Below, in pieces: positions 26,486 to 34,952 of a DNA stretch of 39,699 nt. Under the pieces are notes generated by a model. That model saw only the letters and a program-made list of their open reading frames with translations, did not search any database and had not been told where the DNA came from. Origin of the DNA: Aestuariivirga sp. (GTDB lineage Bacteria > Pseudomonadota > Alphaproteobacteria > Rhizobiales > Aestuariivirgaceae). Both the position numbers and the translations under genes were made by a program. The number at the start of each line of letters is the position of its first letter. Within the stretch, counting starts at the first letter, position 1. Where the stretch lies: contig JAUXUN010000067.1 of NCBI GenBank assembly GCA_030680855.1, forward strand, positions 1-39,699, written 5' to 3'.

Positions 26486-27519
26486 TGGCAGAGCCTGTCG
26501 CAATGATGAAAGGCGATGCGGCTAGCAATCAGCGCCCGTTCTATGCGCAGTTCACGCCCGAGCAACTGAAAGAGGCGCTGCGCCGCATGTGCCTCATCCG
26601 GCGTTTTGAAGAGGGTGCCGAGGAAGCCTATATGCGCGGCCTCATTCACGGCACCATGCATCTCTCTATCGGCCAGGAGGCAAGCGCCGTAGGCTCCACC
26701 ATGGCGCTGCGCAAAACCGATTACATCACCTCAACGCATCGCGGCCATGGCCACTGCATCGGCAAGGGGGCCGATCCAAAGCTGATGTTCGCCGAGTTTT
26801 TTGGCAAGGAAGAAGGCTATTGCCGCGGCCGCGGCGGCTCCATGCACATCGCCGATGTCGAGAGCGGCAATCTCGGTGCCAACGGAATTGTGGCCGGCGG
26901 CATTCCCATTGCCGTGGGAGCGGCGCTTGCCATCAAGAAGCAGAAGCGCGACGACGTGGCCCTGTGTTTCTTTGGCGATGGCGCCACCAATGAAGGAGCC
27001 TTCCACGAAGCCCTCAACATGGCCTCGATCTGGAAACTGCCGGTGATTTTCGTGTGCGAGAACAACAAATACGGCATGTCGGTTTCAACCGAACGCTCCA
27101 TGGCAGTTGCTAATGTGGCTGACCGCGCCAGCGCCTACAACATGCCGGGTGTCATCGTCGATGGTAACCGGATCGAAGAGGTGGCCGAAGCCGTTTTGAC
27201 CGCCATTGCGCGGGCCCGTGAAGGGCAGGGACCAACGCTGGTTGAATGCAAAACCTACCGCACCCGTGGCCATTCGAGAAGCGACCGCAATCGCTACCGC
27301 ACCAAGGAAGAGATTGAGGAATGGAAACTGCGCGATCCAATTGGCCATTTCGAAACCGAGCTTGTGGCCAACGGCATCGCGACCGCCGATGAAGTTGCAG
27401 CGATTTTTGCCGCTTCCGATGCGGAAATCGCGGCAGGGTTGATATTTGCGCAGAACGGCACCGACCCTTCCCCCAATGAAGTGACGCGCGACGTCTACAC
27501 CCCCGGAATTCCGGCATGA
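26485..27519 (+). CDS. Thiamine-dependent dehydrogenase E1 alpha (acetoin/pyruvate dehydrogenase type)
   Basis: A 344-residue E1 alpha subunit. The thiamine diphosphate site is GDGATNEG (164-171) and ENNKYG (192-197). [14 protein letters not shown] (84-97) and [22 protein letters not shown] (in part) follow the AcoA/PdhA pattern, and the phosphorylation-loop region reads [12 protein letters not shown]. With E1 beta it cleaves or decarboxylates a keto substrate and passes the acyl group to lipoyl-E2. AcoA-type E1 splits acetoin to acetaldehyde and an acetyl unit. No acetoin regulator (AcoR) or acoX is nearby; the neighbours are a DXP-type reductoisomerase and a sugar kinase. Its ATG overlaps the DRL stop by one base, and its end overlaps E1 beta by four. 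Confidence 0.87.
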   Translation: MAEPVAMMKGDAASNQRPFYAQFTPEQLKEALRRMCLIRRFEEGAEEAYMRGLIHGTMHLSIGQEASAVGSTMALRKTDYITSTHRGHGHCIGKGADPKLMFAEFFGKEEGYCRGRGGSMHIADVESGNLGANGIVAGGIPIAVGAALAIKKQKRDDVALCFFGDGATNEGAFHEALNMASIWKLPVIFVCENNKYGMSVSTERSMAVANVADRASAYNMPGVIVDGNRIEEVAEAVLTAIARAREGQGPTLVECKTYRTRGHSRSDRNRYRTKEEIEEWKLRDPIGHFETELVANGIATADEVAAIFAASDAEIAAGLIFAQNGTDPSPNEVTRDVYTPGIPA

Positions 27520-28514
27520 ACGCGCCCATCCGCGAACTGACCTATGCGCAAGCCATTCAGGAAGCGCTGGCCACTGCCATGGAAGCCGATGAACGGGTTT
27601 TCATCATGGGTGAAGATATCGGCGTTTATGGCGGGGCCTTTCAGGTAACCGGCGATCTTGTCCACCGCTTCGGTGAGGATCGTGTCATGGACACGCCGAT
27701 TTCCGAACTTGGTGCGGCCGGCATCGCGGTTGGTGCGGCACTTGCCGGCAGCAGGCCCATTCTGGAATTTCAGTTCTCAGATTTCGCCACGCTGGCCATG
27801 GAGCAGATCGTCAACCAGGCGGCCAAGATGCGCTTCATGCTTGGCGGCAAAGTGTCGGTGCCGCTCGTCATGCGCTTGCCCTCGGGTTCTGGCACGGGAG
27901 CTGCCGCCCAGCACAGCCAATCGCTGGAGGCCTGGCTCGCCCATGTTCCGGGCTTGAAGGTGGTTCAGCCATCCACGCCCCATGATGCAAAGGGATTGCT
28001 GCTCGCGGCCATCGATGATCCCGATCCGGTGATGGTCTTCGAACACAAGCTTCTCTACAAGATGAAGGGCGAAGTGCCCGAGAAAGCCTACCGCATTCCG
28101 ATTGGCAAAGCTGTCGTCAGGCGCGAAGGCCGCCACGTCACCATTGTCGCCACCTCCATCATGGTGCATCGCGCCCTTGAGGCTGCCGAAGTTTTGGCAG
28201 GCGAAGGCATTGAGGCCGAGGTTATTGACCTCCGGACTCTGCGCCCCCTCGACACCGCCACCATCATCGAAAGCGTGAAGAAGACAACCCGGCTTGCCTG
28301 CGTTTATGAAGGGGTGAAAACCCTGGGCATCGGCGCCGAGATCAGCGCGCTGATCGCCGAAAGCGAAGCCTTCGATTATCTCGATGCGCCAATCCTCAGG
28401 CTGGGCGGCGTCGACTCGCCCATTCCCTACAATCCAACTCTCGAAAAAGCTGCCGTGCCGCAAACCCCTGGAATCATTGAGCAGGTCCGCAATCTCGTGA
28501 AGGGCAGGATTTGA
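27516..28514 (+). CDS. Thiamine-dependent dehydrogenase E1 beta
   Basis: A 332-residue transketolase-like beta subunit of the E1 heterotetramer. Family blocks are [17 protein letters not shown] (near residue 28), [17 protein letters not shown] (near 63), the EFQFSDFA strand, [22 protein letters not shown] (in part) and the transketolase C-terminal domain from about 200 ([16 protein letters not shown]). It has no lipoyl extension, unlike some PdhB proteins. The four-base ATGA overlap with E1 alpha and the three-base gap to E2 make co-translation certain in practice. Acetoin versus pyruvate specificity cannot be read reliably from sequence by eye. Confidence 0.88.
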   Translation: MNAPIRELTYAQAIQEALATAMEADERVFIMGEDIGVYGGAFQVTGDLVHRFGEDRVMDTPISELGAAGIAVGAALAGSRPILEFQFSDFATLAMEQIVNQAAKMRFMLGGKVSVPLVMRLPSGSGTGAAAQHSQSLEAWLAHVPGLKVVQPSTPHDAKGLLLAAIDDPDPVMVFEHKLLYKMKGEVPEKAYRIPIGKAVVRREGRHVTIVATSIMVHRALEAAEVLAGEGIEAEVIDLRTLRPLDTATIIESVKKTTRLACVYEGVKTLGIGAEISALIAESEAFDYLDAPILRLGGVDSPIPYNPTLEKAAVPQTPGIIEQVRNLVKGRI

Positions 28515-28517
28515 CCC

Positions 28518-29732
28518 ATGCCTGTCGAGGTCATACTGCCCAAAGTTGATATGGACATGGCGACCGGCAAGATTGCGAAGTGGCATGTGAAGGAAGGCGA
28601 CGCCGTCAGGAAAGGCGCGTTGCTTTTCGAGATTGAGACCGACAAGGCGGCGATGGAAATCGATGCACCCGGCGATGGCATCATCCGCAATATCACAGCA
28701 GCTGAAGGTGCCGTTGTGCCGGTTGGGCAGACGGTGGCACTTATCTATCAGGACGGCGAAGCCGCTTCGGCCCCCGTTGCAGCGGAACCCTTACCCCCGG
28801 TGAAGCCCATTACACCGGCACCTCGTCCAGATGCGGAACAGACGGCTGTACTCCCTGCAGCCTCCGCATCTGGACGTTTTCCTGCAACCCCGCTCGCGAG
28901 AAGCCTGGCAAAGCAAGGCGGCATTACCCTCGAAAACATTGCAGGGAGCGGCCCGCGCGGGCGCATCGCCGCGATCGATGTTCACGGCGTTCTTGCCAAG
29001 CCAACTGCCCCGCAACATGGGGATGAGGGCGGCTTTGAGGTGATTCCACTGGATGGAATGCGCCGCACCATTGCCCAGCGCCTGACGCTTTCCAAGCAGA
29101 CGATCCCGCATTTCTATCTCACCGTGAACTGCGACCTGACCAGGCTTTCGGAAATTCGGGAAATCCTCAATGCCCAGGCGCCACGAGACGCGCAGAAGCT
29201 TCCGGTTTGGAAATTGTCGATCAATGATTTCATTATCAAAGCCATGGCGTCAGCCCTCGAGCTGGTACCTGACGCCAATGTGACTTGGGCCGACGAGGCA
29301 ATTCACAAGTATCACAGTTGCGATGTGGGCGTGGCCGTTGCCGTCGAAGGCGGCCTGTTCACACCTGTTGTGAGGGCCGCAGAGACCAAGTCGCTGTCAC
29401 AGATTTCGGAGGAAATGAAGGATCTCGCCACGCGCGCGAGGGCGCGAAAACTGTTGCCTTCGGAATACCAAGGCGGCACTACGACTATTTCCAATCTTGG
29501 CATGTACGGCATTGAACAGTTCACGGCGATCATCAATCCGCCCCACGCGACAATCCTGGCCGTTGGCGCCGGCATGGAGCGCTTCGTGCCCGTTAACGGA
29601 TTGCCGGTGTTGCGCACCCAGATGACCTGCACGCTTGCCTGCGATCATCGCGCCGTTGACGGGGCCCTTGGCGCGCAACTGCTGGCCGCATTCCGCAATT
29701 TCATCGAAGAACCGGCCTTGATGCTGGCCTGA
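28518..29732 (+). CDS. Dihydrolipoamide acetyltransferase-type E2
   Basis: A 404-residue E2 core with one lipoyl domain (1-78; lipoylated Lys43 in ETDKA), an Ala/Pro-rich linker, a peripheral-subunit-binding domain (about 119-155: ATPLARSLAKQGG...GSGPRGRI) and the acyltransferase domain (about 170-404) with catalytic His377 and Asp381 in HRAVDG. It transfers the acyl group from E1 to CoA and normally binds an E3 lipoamide dehydrogenase; no lpd gene is present in the window, so E3 must be shared. The linker region of the gene contains a 14-bp perfect inverted repeat (28824-28876). Specific acyl group unknown, acetyl most likely. Confidence 0.88.
   Translation: MPVEVILPKVDMDMATGKIAKWHVKEGDAVRKGALLFEIETDKAAMEIDAPGDGIIRNITAAEGAVVPVGQTVALIYQDGEAASAPVAAEPLPPVKPITPAPRPDAEQTAVLPAASASGRFPATPLARSLAKQGGITLENIAGSGPRGRIAAIDVHGVLAKPTAPQHGDEGGFEVIPLDGMRRTIAQRLTLSKQTIPHFYLTVNCDLTRLSEIREILNAQAPRDAQKLPVWKLSINDFIIKAMASALELVPDANVTWADEAIHKYHSCDVGVAVAVEGGLFTPVVRAAETKSLSQISEEMKDLATRARARKLLPSEYQGGTTTISNLGMYGIEQFTAIINPPHATILAVGAGMERFVPVNGLPVLRTQMTCTLACDHRAVDGALGAQLLAAFRNFIEEPALMLA
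28824..28876. repeat. 14-bp perfect inverted repeat inside the E2 linker region
   Basis: CGTCCAGATGCGGA (28824-28837) and TCCGCATCTGGACG (28863-28876) are exact reverse complements separated by 25 bases. They encode parts of the Pro/Ala-rich linker between the lipoyl and subunit-binding domains. In mRNA this would form a strong hairpin inside the E2 message. Confidence 0.75.
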
Positions 29733-29774
29733 ACCATGCAATAGTATTGTTTCTTTGAACGGAGACGAAAACCC

Positions 29775-30719
29775 ATGCGCTATGACTACGCGTCGATTGG
29801 CTTCTACACCTTCGACTGCCTCGGCTGGCCGTTCACCGCCGTTCCGCCCGGGGGCGGGACAAATTTCATTGATGAGCTCACCTTGGCCGTTTCCGGTGCG
29901 GCCGGAACCGCGTCAATCGCCGCCTCGAAGATGGGTCTGAAAACACTGGCCGTCGGCGGCGTGGGCTTCGATCTCATGGGGGACTGGGTGCTGAAACGCT
30001 TGCAGCACTTCGGCGTCGATACCTCCGCCATGCAGCAGCGGGATGGCTGGAAAACGTCTTCTTCAATCGTGACAACGCGCCGCGATGGCTCGCGGCCGGC
30101 GCTGCACATGAAGGGTGCCACCGCTGATTTCTACGTTGATGACGCCATGATGAATCAGGTGACTGACGCGAAGGTGGTTCACATCGGCGGTATCGGCCTG
30201 ATGAAAAAAATGGACTCAGGCCGCAATGCCGAGTTGATGAAACGGGCCAAGCAAAACGGCGCGGTGACGACGGTGGATATTTTCGCGGGCTCGAAAGACG
30301 ATATGCCCGCCGTAGCCATGGTCTTGCCCCATACCGATTATTTCATGCCCTCCATCGAGGAAGCCCAGGCCTTGACCGGCCTTGCGGACATGGGGGAAAT
30401 CGCCCGGCATTTCATTGGCCTCGGGGTGAGGTGCTGCGTGTTCACGCTGGGCGGCGATGGCGCCTATTATCATCACGCCGATGGCAGCGTATTCAAGATT
30501 CCGGCCTTCGATATCGCCGTCAAATGCACCTGCGGCTGCGGTGACGCATTCAACGCAGGCTTCGCCGTTGGACTCAACAAGGGCCTTGACCCGCAAACGA
30601 CCGTGCGCTTCGCCCAGGCGACATCCGCCCTCAATGCAACGGGGCTCGGTTCGCAGGCTGGCGTCGAATCCTTCGAGCATACAATGAATTTCATGAAGAC
30701 GACGAAGGTTAAGGCTTAG
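29775..30719 (+). CDS. PfkB-family carbohydrate kinase
   Basis: A 314-residue ribokinase/PfkB-type sugar kinase. The substrate lid and glycine pair lie near the N-terminus (PPGGGTNF, and SGAAGTASIAASKMG around residues 40-54), GGVGFDLMGDWV follows, and the second PfkB signature is KCTCGCGDAFNAGF with catalytic base Asp257. It phosphorylates a sugar, polyol or nucleoside with ATP; PfkB proteins act on fructose, ketogluconate, ribose, erythritol-like polyols and others. It is the last gene of the DRL operon, 42 bases after E2 with GGAG upstream, and converges on an unknown gene five bases away. In the proposed pathway it would make the branched polyol phosphate. Confidence 0.85.
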   Translation: MRYDYASIGFYTFDCLGWPFTAVPPGGGTNFIDELTLAVSGAAGTASIAASKMGLKTLAVGGVGFDLMGDWVLKRLQHFGVDTSAMQQRDGWKTSSSIVTTRRDGSRPALHMKGATADFYVDDAMMNQVTDAKVVHIGGIGLMKKMDSGRNAELMKRAKQNGAVTTVDIFAGSKDDMPAVAMVLPHTDYFMPSIEEAQALTGLADMGEIARHFIGLGVRCCVFTLGGDGAYYHHADGSVFKIPAFDIAVKCTCGCGDAFNAGFAVGLNKGLDPQTTVRFAQATSALNATGLGSQAGVESFEHTMNFMKTTKVKA

Positions 30720-30724
30720 GGCAA

Positions 30725-31504
30725 TCAATACATCGCCTTGATGCTTGCCAGCTCCGCAGAAAGTCCGGCCACATCGCGTTTTGCGATGAAGGCTGAGATG
30801 TCCTTCAGCCGCGGCAGGATAAGCGCCCCGACAATGGCAAAGAACTCATCCTCGTCCTGGATTGCAATGGGCTTGCCTTGCTCGGCAAACAGCAGCGCAA
30901 CGCAGGCAATCGCGAATACTACGATGTTGGGATCCGTGTCTTCAAACAGGCGCGCCGATCCCAGGGATTTTCCAACTCGCGCCACCGGCGCCGTTTCCAC
31001 CAGGGCCAAAAGCGTACGTGCCAGGAAATCTGTTTCCGCCTCGGCCACCGAACCGATATCCTCGCTGGCCAATAGCCTGCGCGCCGCATCCACGCGATGT
31101 TCGAGCAGGAGATAGGGCGGCTCCGAATAGCGTTTGATGATGTGAATTGCAGCGCGGAAGAAATAGGCATTGAACAGGGGATTGTGAACCAGGCTGTTCT
31201 TGCGGATGGCTTCGGCCACCTCATTCATCATGCCCGGCGCGAACGGTGACGGCAGCTTGCGCCAGCTCGGCAGGAACAGCGCAATGGATACATTGGCGCC
31301 CCATGTCATGAAGCGGTCCGCCTGCCGCGCCATGCGGGCAACAAGGCCCGACAGGAAAGCGACATTGCGCCGCTCATTGCCCCTGTCGGCTCGCGACATG
31401 TCACGCACATAGAATTGCGCCGTGCGCAAGCCGTCACGGGTGCCGGCGGCAACGCATACGGCGTGGGCGGCAAGGGTGTTTGCGGTTTGGAATTCAATCT
31501 TCAT
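30725..31504 (-). CDS. Conserved-looking protein of unknown function in the ABC operon
   Basis: I do not recognise this 259-residue protein. It has no signal peptide or clear membrane helix and appears mostly alpha-helical and cytoplasmic, with Arg/Ala-rich helices (AAIHIIKRYSEPPYLLLEHRVDAARRLLASE). The C-terminal part (FAIVGALILPRLKDISAFIAKRD) might be taken for a helix pair. It starts nine bases after the second permease gene, so it belongs to the importer operon, and ends five bases from the convergent PfkB gene. Base composition and codon use look like the neighbours. Conservation beside this transporter in other genomes would be the first clue to its role. Confidence 0.65.
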   Translation of the reverse strand: MKIEFQTANTLAAHAVCVAAGTRDGLRTAQFYVRDMSRADRGNERRNVAFLSGLVARMARQADRFMTWGANVSIALFLPSWRKLPSPFAPGMMNEVAEAIRKNSLVHNPLFNAYFFRAAIHIIKRYSEPPYLLLEHRVDAARRLLASEDIGSVAEAETDFLARTLLALVETAPVARVGKSLGSARLFEDTDPNIVVFAIACVALLFAEQGKPIAIQDEDEFFAIVGALILPRLKDISAFIAKRDVAGLSAELASIKAMY

Positions 31505-31513
31505 AAGGCCAAT

Positions 31514-32347
31514 TCAACCCTTAACTGCGCCCATCGTCAAGCCACGGGACAAGTGATTCTGTATCAGGATTACCAAAAGCAGAATCGGGAAGAAAGCCAT
31601 GAAGGAAACCAGCGCGATGGCATTGTAGATGATGCCGTCGGACCCACCTGAGAAATTGGCAAGGGCCACGGAAAGCGGATAGGCGTTTCTGGAGGCAATG
31701 ATGAGCGTGAAGAGATATTCATTCATCGCGAAGATGGCGGCAATGACGGCAGCCGTCACAATGCCCGGCAGGCACATGGGAATGATGATGGACCACAGAA
31801 TGCGCAGATCCGAAGCGCCATCGGTGCGGGCCGCATCCTCGATTTCCGGGGGGATATCGAGCATGTAGGACCGGATAATCCAAACCACGATGGAGAGATT
31901 CATGGCGGCGTAGACGAGCATAAGGGCCCAGACCGTGTCGAGAATGCGGAATTGGCCGAACAGCACAAAAATCGGAATGGCGACTGCGGCGGGCGCCATC
32001 ATCTTGGTCGAGAGAATGTAGAACCCGATGTCTTCGCGGCCCCTGAATTTGTAGCGCGCCAGCGCGTAAGCCGCAGGGATTCCGAGCAGCAGGCAGATGA
32101 AAACACTGCCGGCAATCGCCATCACGGAATTCTTGAAATAGGTGATAAGTGGCCATTCGTCCATGATCTTGGCCCACGTCTCGATCGTCAGCGTGGGGAA
32201 ATAGATGGGACGGGGTGCGATGATTTCATTGCGCGGCCGCAACGCTATTGTTGCAAAAAACAGGATGGGGAGAAAGCAGAGGAGGCCCCAGATCGCCAGA
32301 ACCAGCTTGCGCAGCCAGATGCCTCTTTCAGGTTTTGCGGCCATCAT
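31514..32347 (-). CDS. Carbohydrate ABC transporter permease (MalG type)
   Basis: A 277-residue inner-membrane subunit. Helix 1 is at residues 10-30 (KLVLAIWGLLCFLPILFFATIAL in part), and five further helices follow. The EAA loop PPEIEDAARTDGASDLRILWSIIIPMCLPG lies around residues 160-190 (partly quoted). It overlaps the MalF-type partner by four bases and is followed by the unknown 259-residue protein. The substrate is not known; the locus points to a polyol or sugar. Confidence 0.87.
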   Translation of the reverse strand: MMAAKPERGIWLRKLVLAIWGLLCFLPILFFATIALRPRNEIIAPRPIYFPTLTIETWAKIMDEWPLITYFKNSVMAIAGSVFICLLLGIPAAYALARYKFRGREDIGFYILSTKMMAPAAVAIPIFVLFGQFRILDTVWALMLVYAAMNLSIVVWIIRSYMLDIPPEIEDAARTDGASDLRILWSIIIPMCLPGIVTAAVIAAIFAMNEYLFTLIIASRNAYPLSVALANFSGGSDGIIYNAIALVSFMAFFPILLLVILIQNHLSRGLTMGAVKG

Positions 32348-33258
32348 TCAACCCCTGACTTGAAGAAGCGGCGCACCAATGTTTGCGCCAGAATGATTGT
32401 GGCAACCAGAAGCAAGACAGACGCGGCGGAGGCATAGCCCTGTTCGAAGCTCTTGAAGGCCGTGCGGTAGATGAAATAGCTCAGGGTTTCAGTGTTTCCG
32501 CCCGGCGTGCCCTGGGTAATGATATGCACCGATGCAAACATGGTGAGAATGTCGATGCCACGCAGCACCAGCGCAATGGCAATCACCGGCCGCATCATTG
32601 GCAGCGAAATATTGAAAAAAATCTTGCGCCACGAGGCGCCGTCAAGCCGCGCGGCCTCTTCCACCTCCTTGTCCATACCCTGCAAGGCGGCCACGAAAAT
32701 GATGAACAGGAAGGGCGTCCATTGCCAAACGTCGGTCACCACCAGGACGAGCCGGGCGAGAACTGTAGAGCCCATGAAATCAATATTGCCGGTGATGAAC
32801 CCCGCGCGGGTCAGCAGGTCGCTGATCACCCGGCCGTCGTTGAACAGGAGTTTCCACAGGAATGAAACGGCGGACGGCATGAACAGCATGGGCAGCAGGA
32901 ACAGGATGCGCCAGGCCTTCACCCAGCGGTCACGGTAAACCAGGGCGGCAAGCGTCAAAGCGATGAAGAATTCGAGGGACAGGGTGACGACGCCAAGCAC
33001 CAGCGTGTTGCTCAGGCTGGTCCAGAAGGCATTGTCAACCAGAAGCTCGCGGTAATTCTGCAGGCCGGCATATTCAAGCTTGAACTTGCCGGTCATCGTG
33101 CTGCGGTAAACCGCATAGATGCCGGGATAAAGCGTGATGCCCAACAGGTAAATGACTGCCGGGGCCAGCAGGAAATAGGGGAAAGCCTTGCGCATGAAAG
33201 GGCTGCGGCGGACCAGTGTCCGTTTCGCTGGATGTAATGTGAGCGCCACATCGGTCAT
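32344..33258 (-). CDS. Carbohydrate ABC transporter permease (MalF type)
   Basis: A 304-residue permease with six predicted helices, the first at residues 26-46 (AFPYFLLAPAVIYLLGITLYP in part). The EAA motif is EVEEAARLDGASWRKIFFNISLPM (partly quoted), near residue 205. It follows the binding-protein gene after 79 bases that hold a terminator-like hairpin, and its end overlaps the MalG-type partner by four bases. The Shine-Dalgarno before the ATG is weak, in line with lower output than the binding protein. Confidence 0.87.
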   Translation of the reverse strand: MTDVALTLHPAKRTLVRRSPFMRKAFPYFLLAPAVIYLLGITLYPGIYAVYRSTMTGKFKLEYAGLQNYRELLVDNAFWTSLSNTLVLGVVTLSLEFFIALTLAALVYRDRWVKAWRILFLLPMLFMPSAVSFLWKLLFNDGRVISDLLTRAGFITGNIDFMGSTVLARLVLVVTDVWQWTPFLFIIFVAALQGMDKEVEEAARLDGASWRKIFFNISLPMMRPVIAIALVLRGIDILTMFASVHIITQGTPGGNTETLSYFIYRTAFKSFEQGYASAASVLLLVATIILAQTLVRRFFKSGVE

Positions 33259-33294
33259 GACAGTAGTTTACCAGCCTTGTTTCGATTGGGTATG

Positions 33295-33323
33295 AAAAAA
33301 TGGCCGGGTCACCCCGGCCATTT
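33295..33323 (-). terminator. Terminator-like hairpin between binding-protein and permease genes
   Basis: On the - strand an 11-bp perfect stem (AAATGGCCGGG and CCCGGCCATTT, bases 33298-33323) with a four-base loop is followed directly by a run of U residues (six A on the + strand from 33295). This has the form of an intrinsic terminator, yet the permease genes of the same transporter start only 37 bases further on, so partial read-through is implied. Confidence 0.75.
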
Positions 33324-33337
33324 CAGCGTTGTTGCGC

Positions 33338-34912
33338 TTAGAATGGCAATTTCTTGTCCTTGCCAACCCACATGCCGGGGGCCATCGAGGCGTAAGAAAC
33401 TGGATCGGCGCCTTTGTAGAAGCCGCTCTTTTCCATGATCGCCTTGACCTTGCCTGCCGCTTCATCGAGGGCGGCCTTGGGTTGCATTTCGCCAACAACC
33501 ACCTTGTTGATCAGGAAGCCGATTTCCTGGTCCATCTGGAAGGCGTTTGGCAGGCGCGGCGCGCACCAGCAATAATCCAGCTCTTCAGCCCAGACTTTGG
33601 CTGGCTGTGCAACGGCACGGAGCTTTTCATTGTTCAGCACCGACTTGTAGCCCGGCGCCACGCCATTGGCATTGGCTTCGTTCATAGCCATGATCGAGGC
33701 CGTGGTGAGGAAAGCCAGCATGAGGAATGCGGCTTCTGGTTCGGGCGAGGTCGAAGTGACGCCCGATGTCGAACCGGCGATATTTGGCGGCGCGAAGCGC
33801 CCACCTGTAACGCGCGGCTCATAAATAGTGAGAACATCATCGCCGATCTTGCTTTGGTCGGGGCGGGTGGCCTGTGTGCCCGAATCCTGCCACGAGATGT
33901 TGCAGGCAATCTGGCCGCCGAGCCAGGCGGCGCGGTTGGTTGGCCAGTCGGCCGCCGCCACGCCTTCGATGGCATGCTTCGAAAGCGCCACGATGGTTTC
34001 AAGGCCCTTGACGCCGGCGTCGCCGTTGAAAATGGGTTCCCACTTGTCGTCGAACAGCTCAAGGCCATACTGGGCCGCAACATGCTGCCAGGTATATGTC
34101 GCCCAGAAGCCGCGGCCGCACATCATGCCGATGGCGTTCACGCCCGGTTCGGCTTTGTTCAGTTCCGGCGCCAGACGGATCATTTCGTCATAGGACGGGA
34201 TGGTGTTGACGCGGTCCGCATCGTTGCCGAGAACTTTTTTGAAGATCGAGGGGCGGATGTGAACCTGCTGGATGTCGCAGTCGAACGGAATGCCCATCAG
34301 GCCCTTGTCACCCCAGTGGCCGTAATTCAGCGTGTAGGTTTCGTAGAAATCGTCGATCGGCAATTTCCACTTCGCGGCATATTCATCCAGCGGCTTGAGG
34401 AAGCCCTGGGCGGCGAAATCGCCAAGCCAGGGCGAGAAGAATTGCAGAGCATCGAAGCTGGCATTGCCCGAAAGGAACTCGGCCACAACCTTGTCGTACA
34501 TCGAGTCATCGGGAATGGCGACAAGCTCGACATTGATGCCGGAGAGTTCGAGGAACGGCTTGATGCCATCCTGGGCCGATTCACGGTCGGCGGCGCCAAT
34601 GGCAAAGCGCACCGTCTTGCCCGCATGCTCCTTGCGCACGGCTTCCCAGTCCACGGTTCGGATCCAGTCCTTGTTCGGGTCCCACAATTCATCATTGTCG
34701 CCAAGCTTGTATTGCTCGCGGTATTCCTTCTTCACGTATTTTCCAACGTTGATCCCCGCCAGAACGTCGGCCGGATCCGCCATCGCGGCAAGTGCGCCAG
34801 TGACATTGAACATCGATACGCCGCCAACTCCCGAAACCAGGGCAGCACCCGCTGCAGCGCTGGATTTCAGAAGCGACCTGCGCGTGATAAGGCCGGATTT
34901 TTTCTTCAGCAT
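33338..34912 (-). CDS. Large Tat-exported ABC substrate-binding protein
   Basis: A 524-residue family 1 solute-binding protein, larger than the usual 400-430. The signal is of twin-arginine type: MLKKKSGLITRRSLLKSSAAAG, hydrophobic to ALAAMADP, so export of a folded protein is likely. GGAGGAAA eight bases before the ATG at 34912 decides the start; an in-frame ATG at 34978 would add 22 residues before the Tat motif. An unusual segment of about 70 residues (GKYVKKEYREQYKLGDNDELWDP in part) comes before the typical VRFAIGAADRESAQDGIKPFLE start of lobe 1. It is the first gene of the importer operon and lies divergent from a SorC regulator. Ligand unknown. Confidence 0.87.
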   Translation of the reverse strand: MLKKKSGLITRRSLLKSSAAAGAALVSGVGGVSMFNVTGALAAMADPADVLAGINVGKYVKKEYREQYKLGDNDELWDPNKDWIRTVDWEAVRKEHAGKTVRFAIGAADRESAQDGIKPFLELSGINVELVAIPDDSMYDKVVAEFLSGNASFDALQFFSPWLGDFAAQGFLKPLDEYAAKWKLPIDDFYETYTLNYGHWGDKGLMGIPFDCDIQQVHIRPSIFKKVLGNDADRVNTIPSYDEMIRLAPELNKAEPGVNAIGMMCGRGFWATYTWQHVAAQYGLELFDDKWEPIFNGDAGVKGLETIVALSKHAIEGVAAADWPTNRAAWLGGQIACNISWQDSGTQATRPDQSKIGDDVLTIYEPRVTGGRFAPPNIAGSTSGVTSTSPEPEAAFLMLAFLTTASIMAMNEANANGVAPGYKSVLNNEKLRAVAQPAKVWAEELDYCWCAPRLPNAFQMDQEIGFLINKVVVGEMQPKAALDEAAGKVKAIMEKSGFYKGADPVSYASMAPGMWVGKDKKLPF

Positions 34913-34952
34913 TGGTCGTTTCCTCCATTTAATGGCCTGCTCATGATTGTTT

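Noticed and set aside
26485-28514. E1 subunits as a split DXP synthase
   Set aside because: Sequence blocks are those of alpha/beta dehydrogenase E1 with an E2 partner, not of DXS, and an E2 would be pointless for synthesis of DXP.
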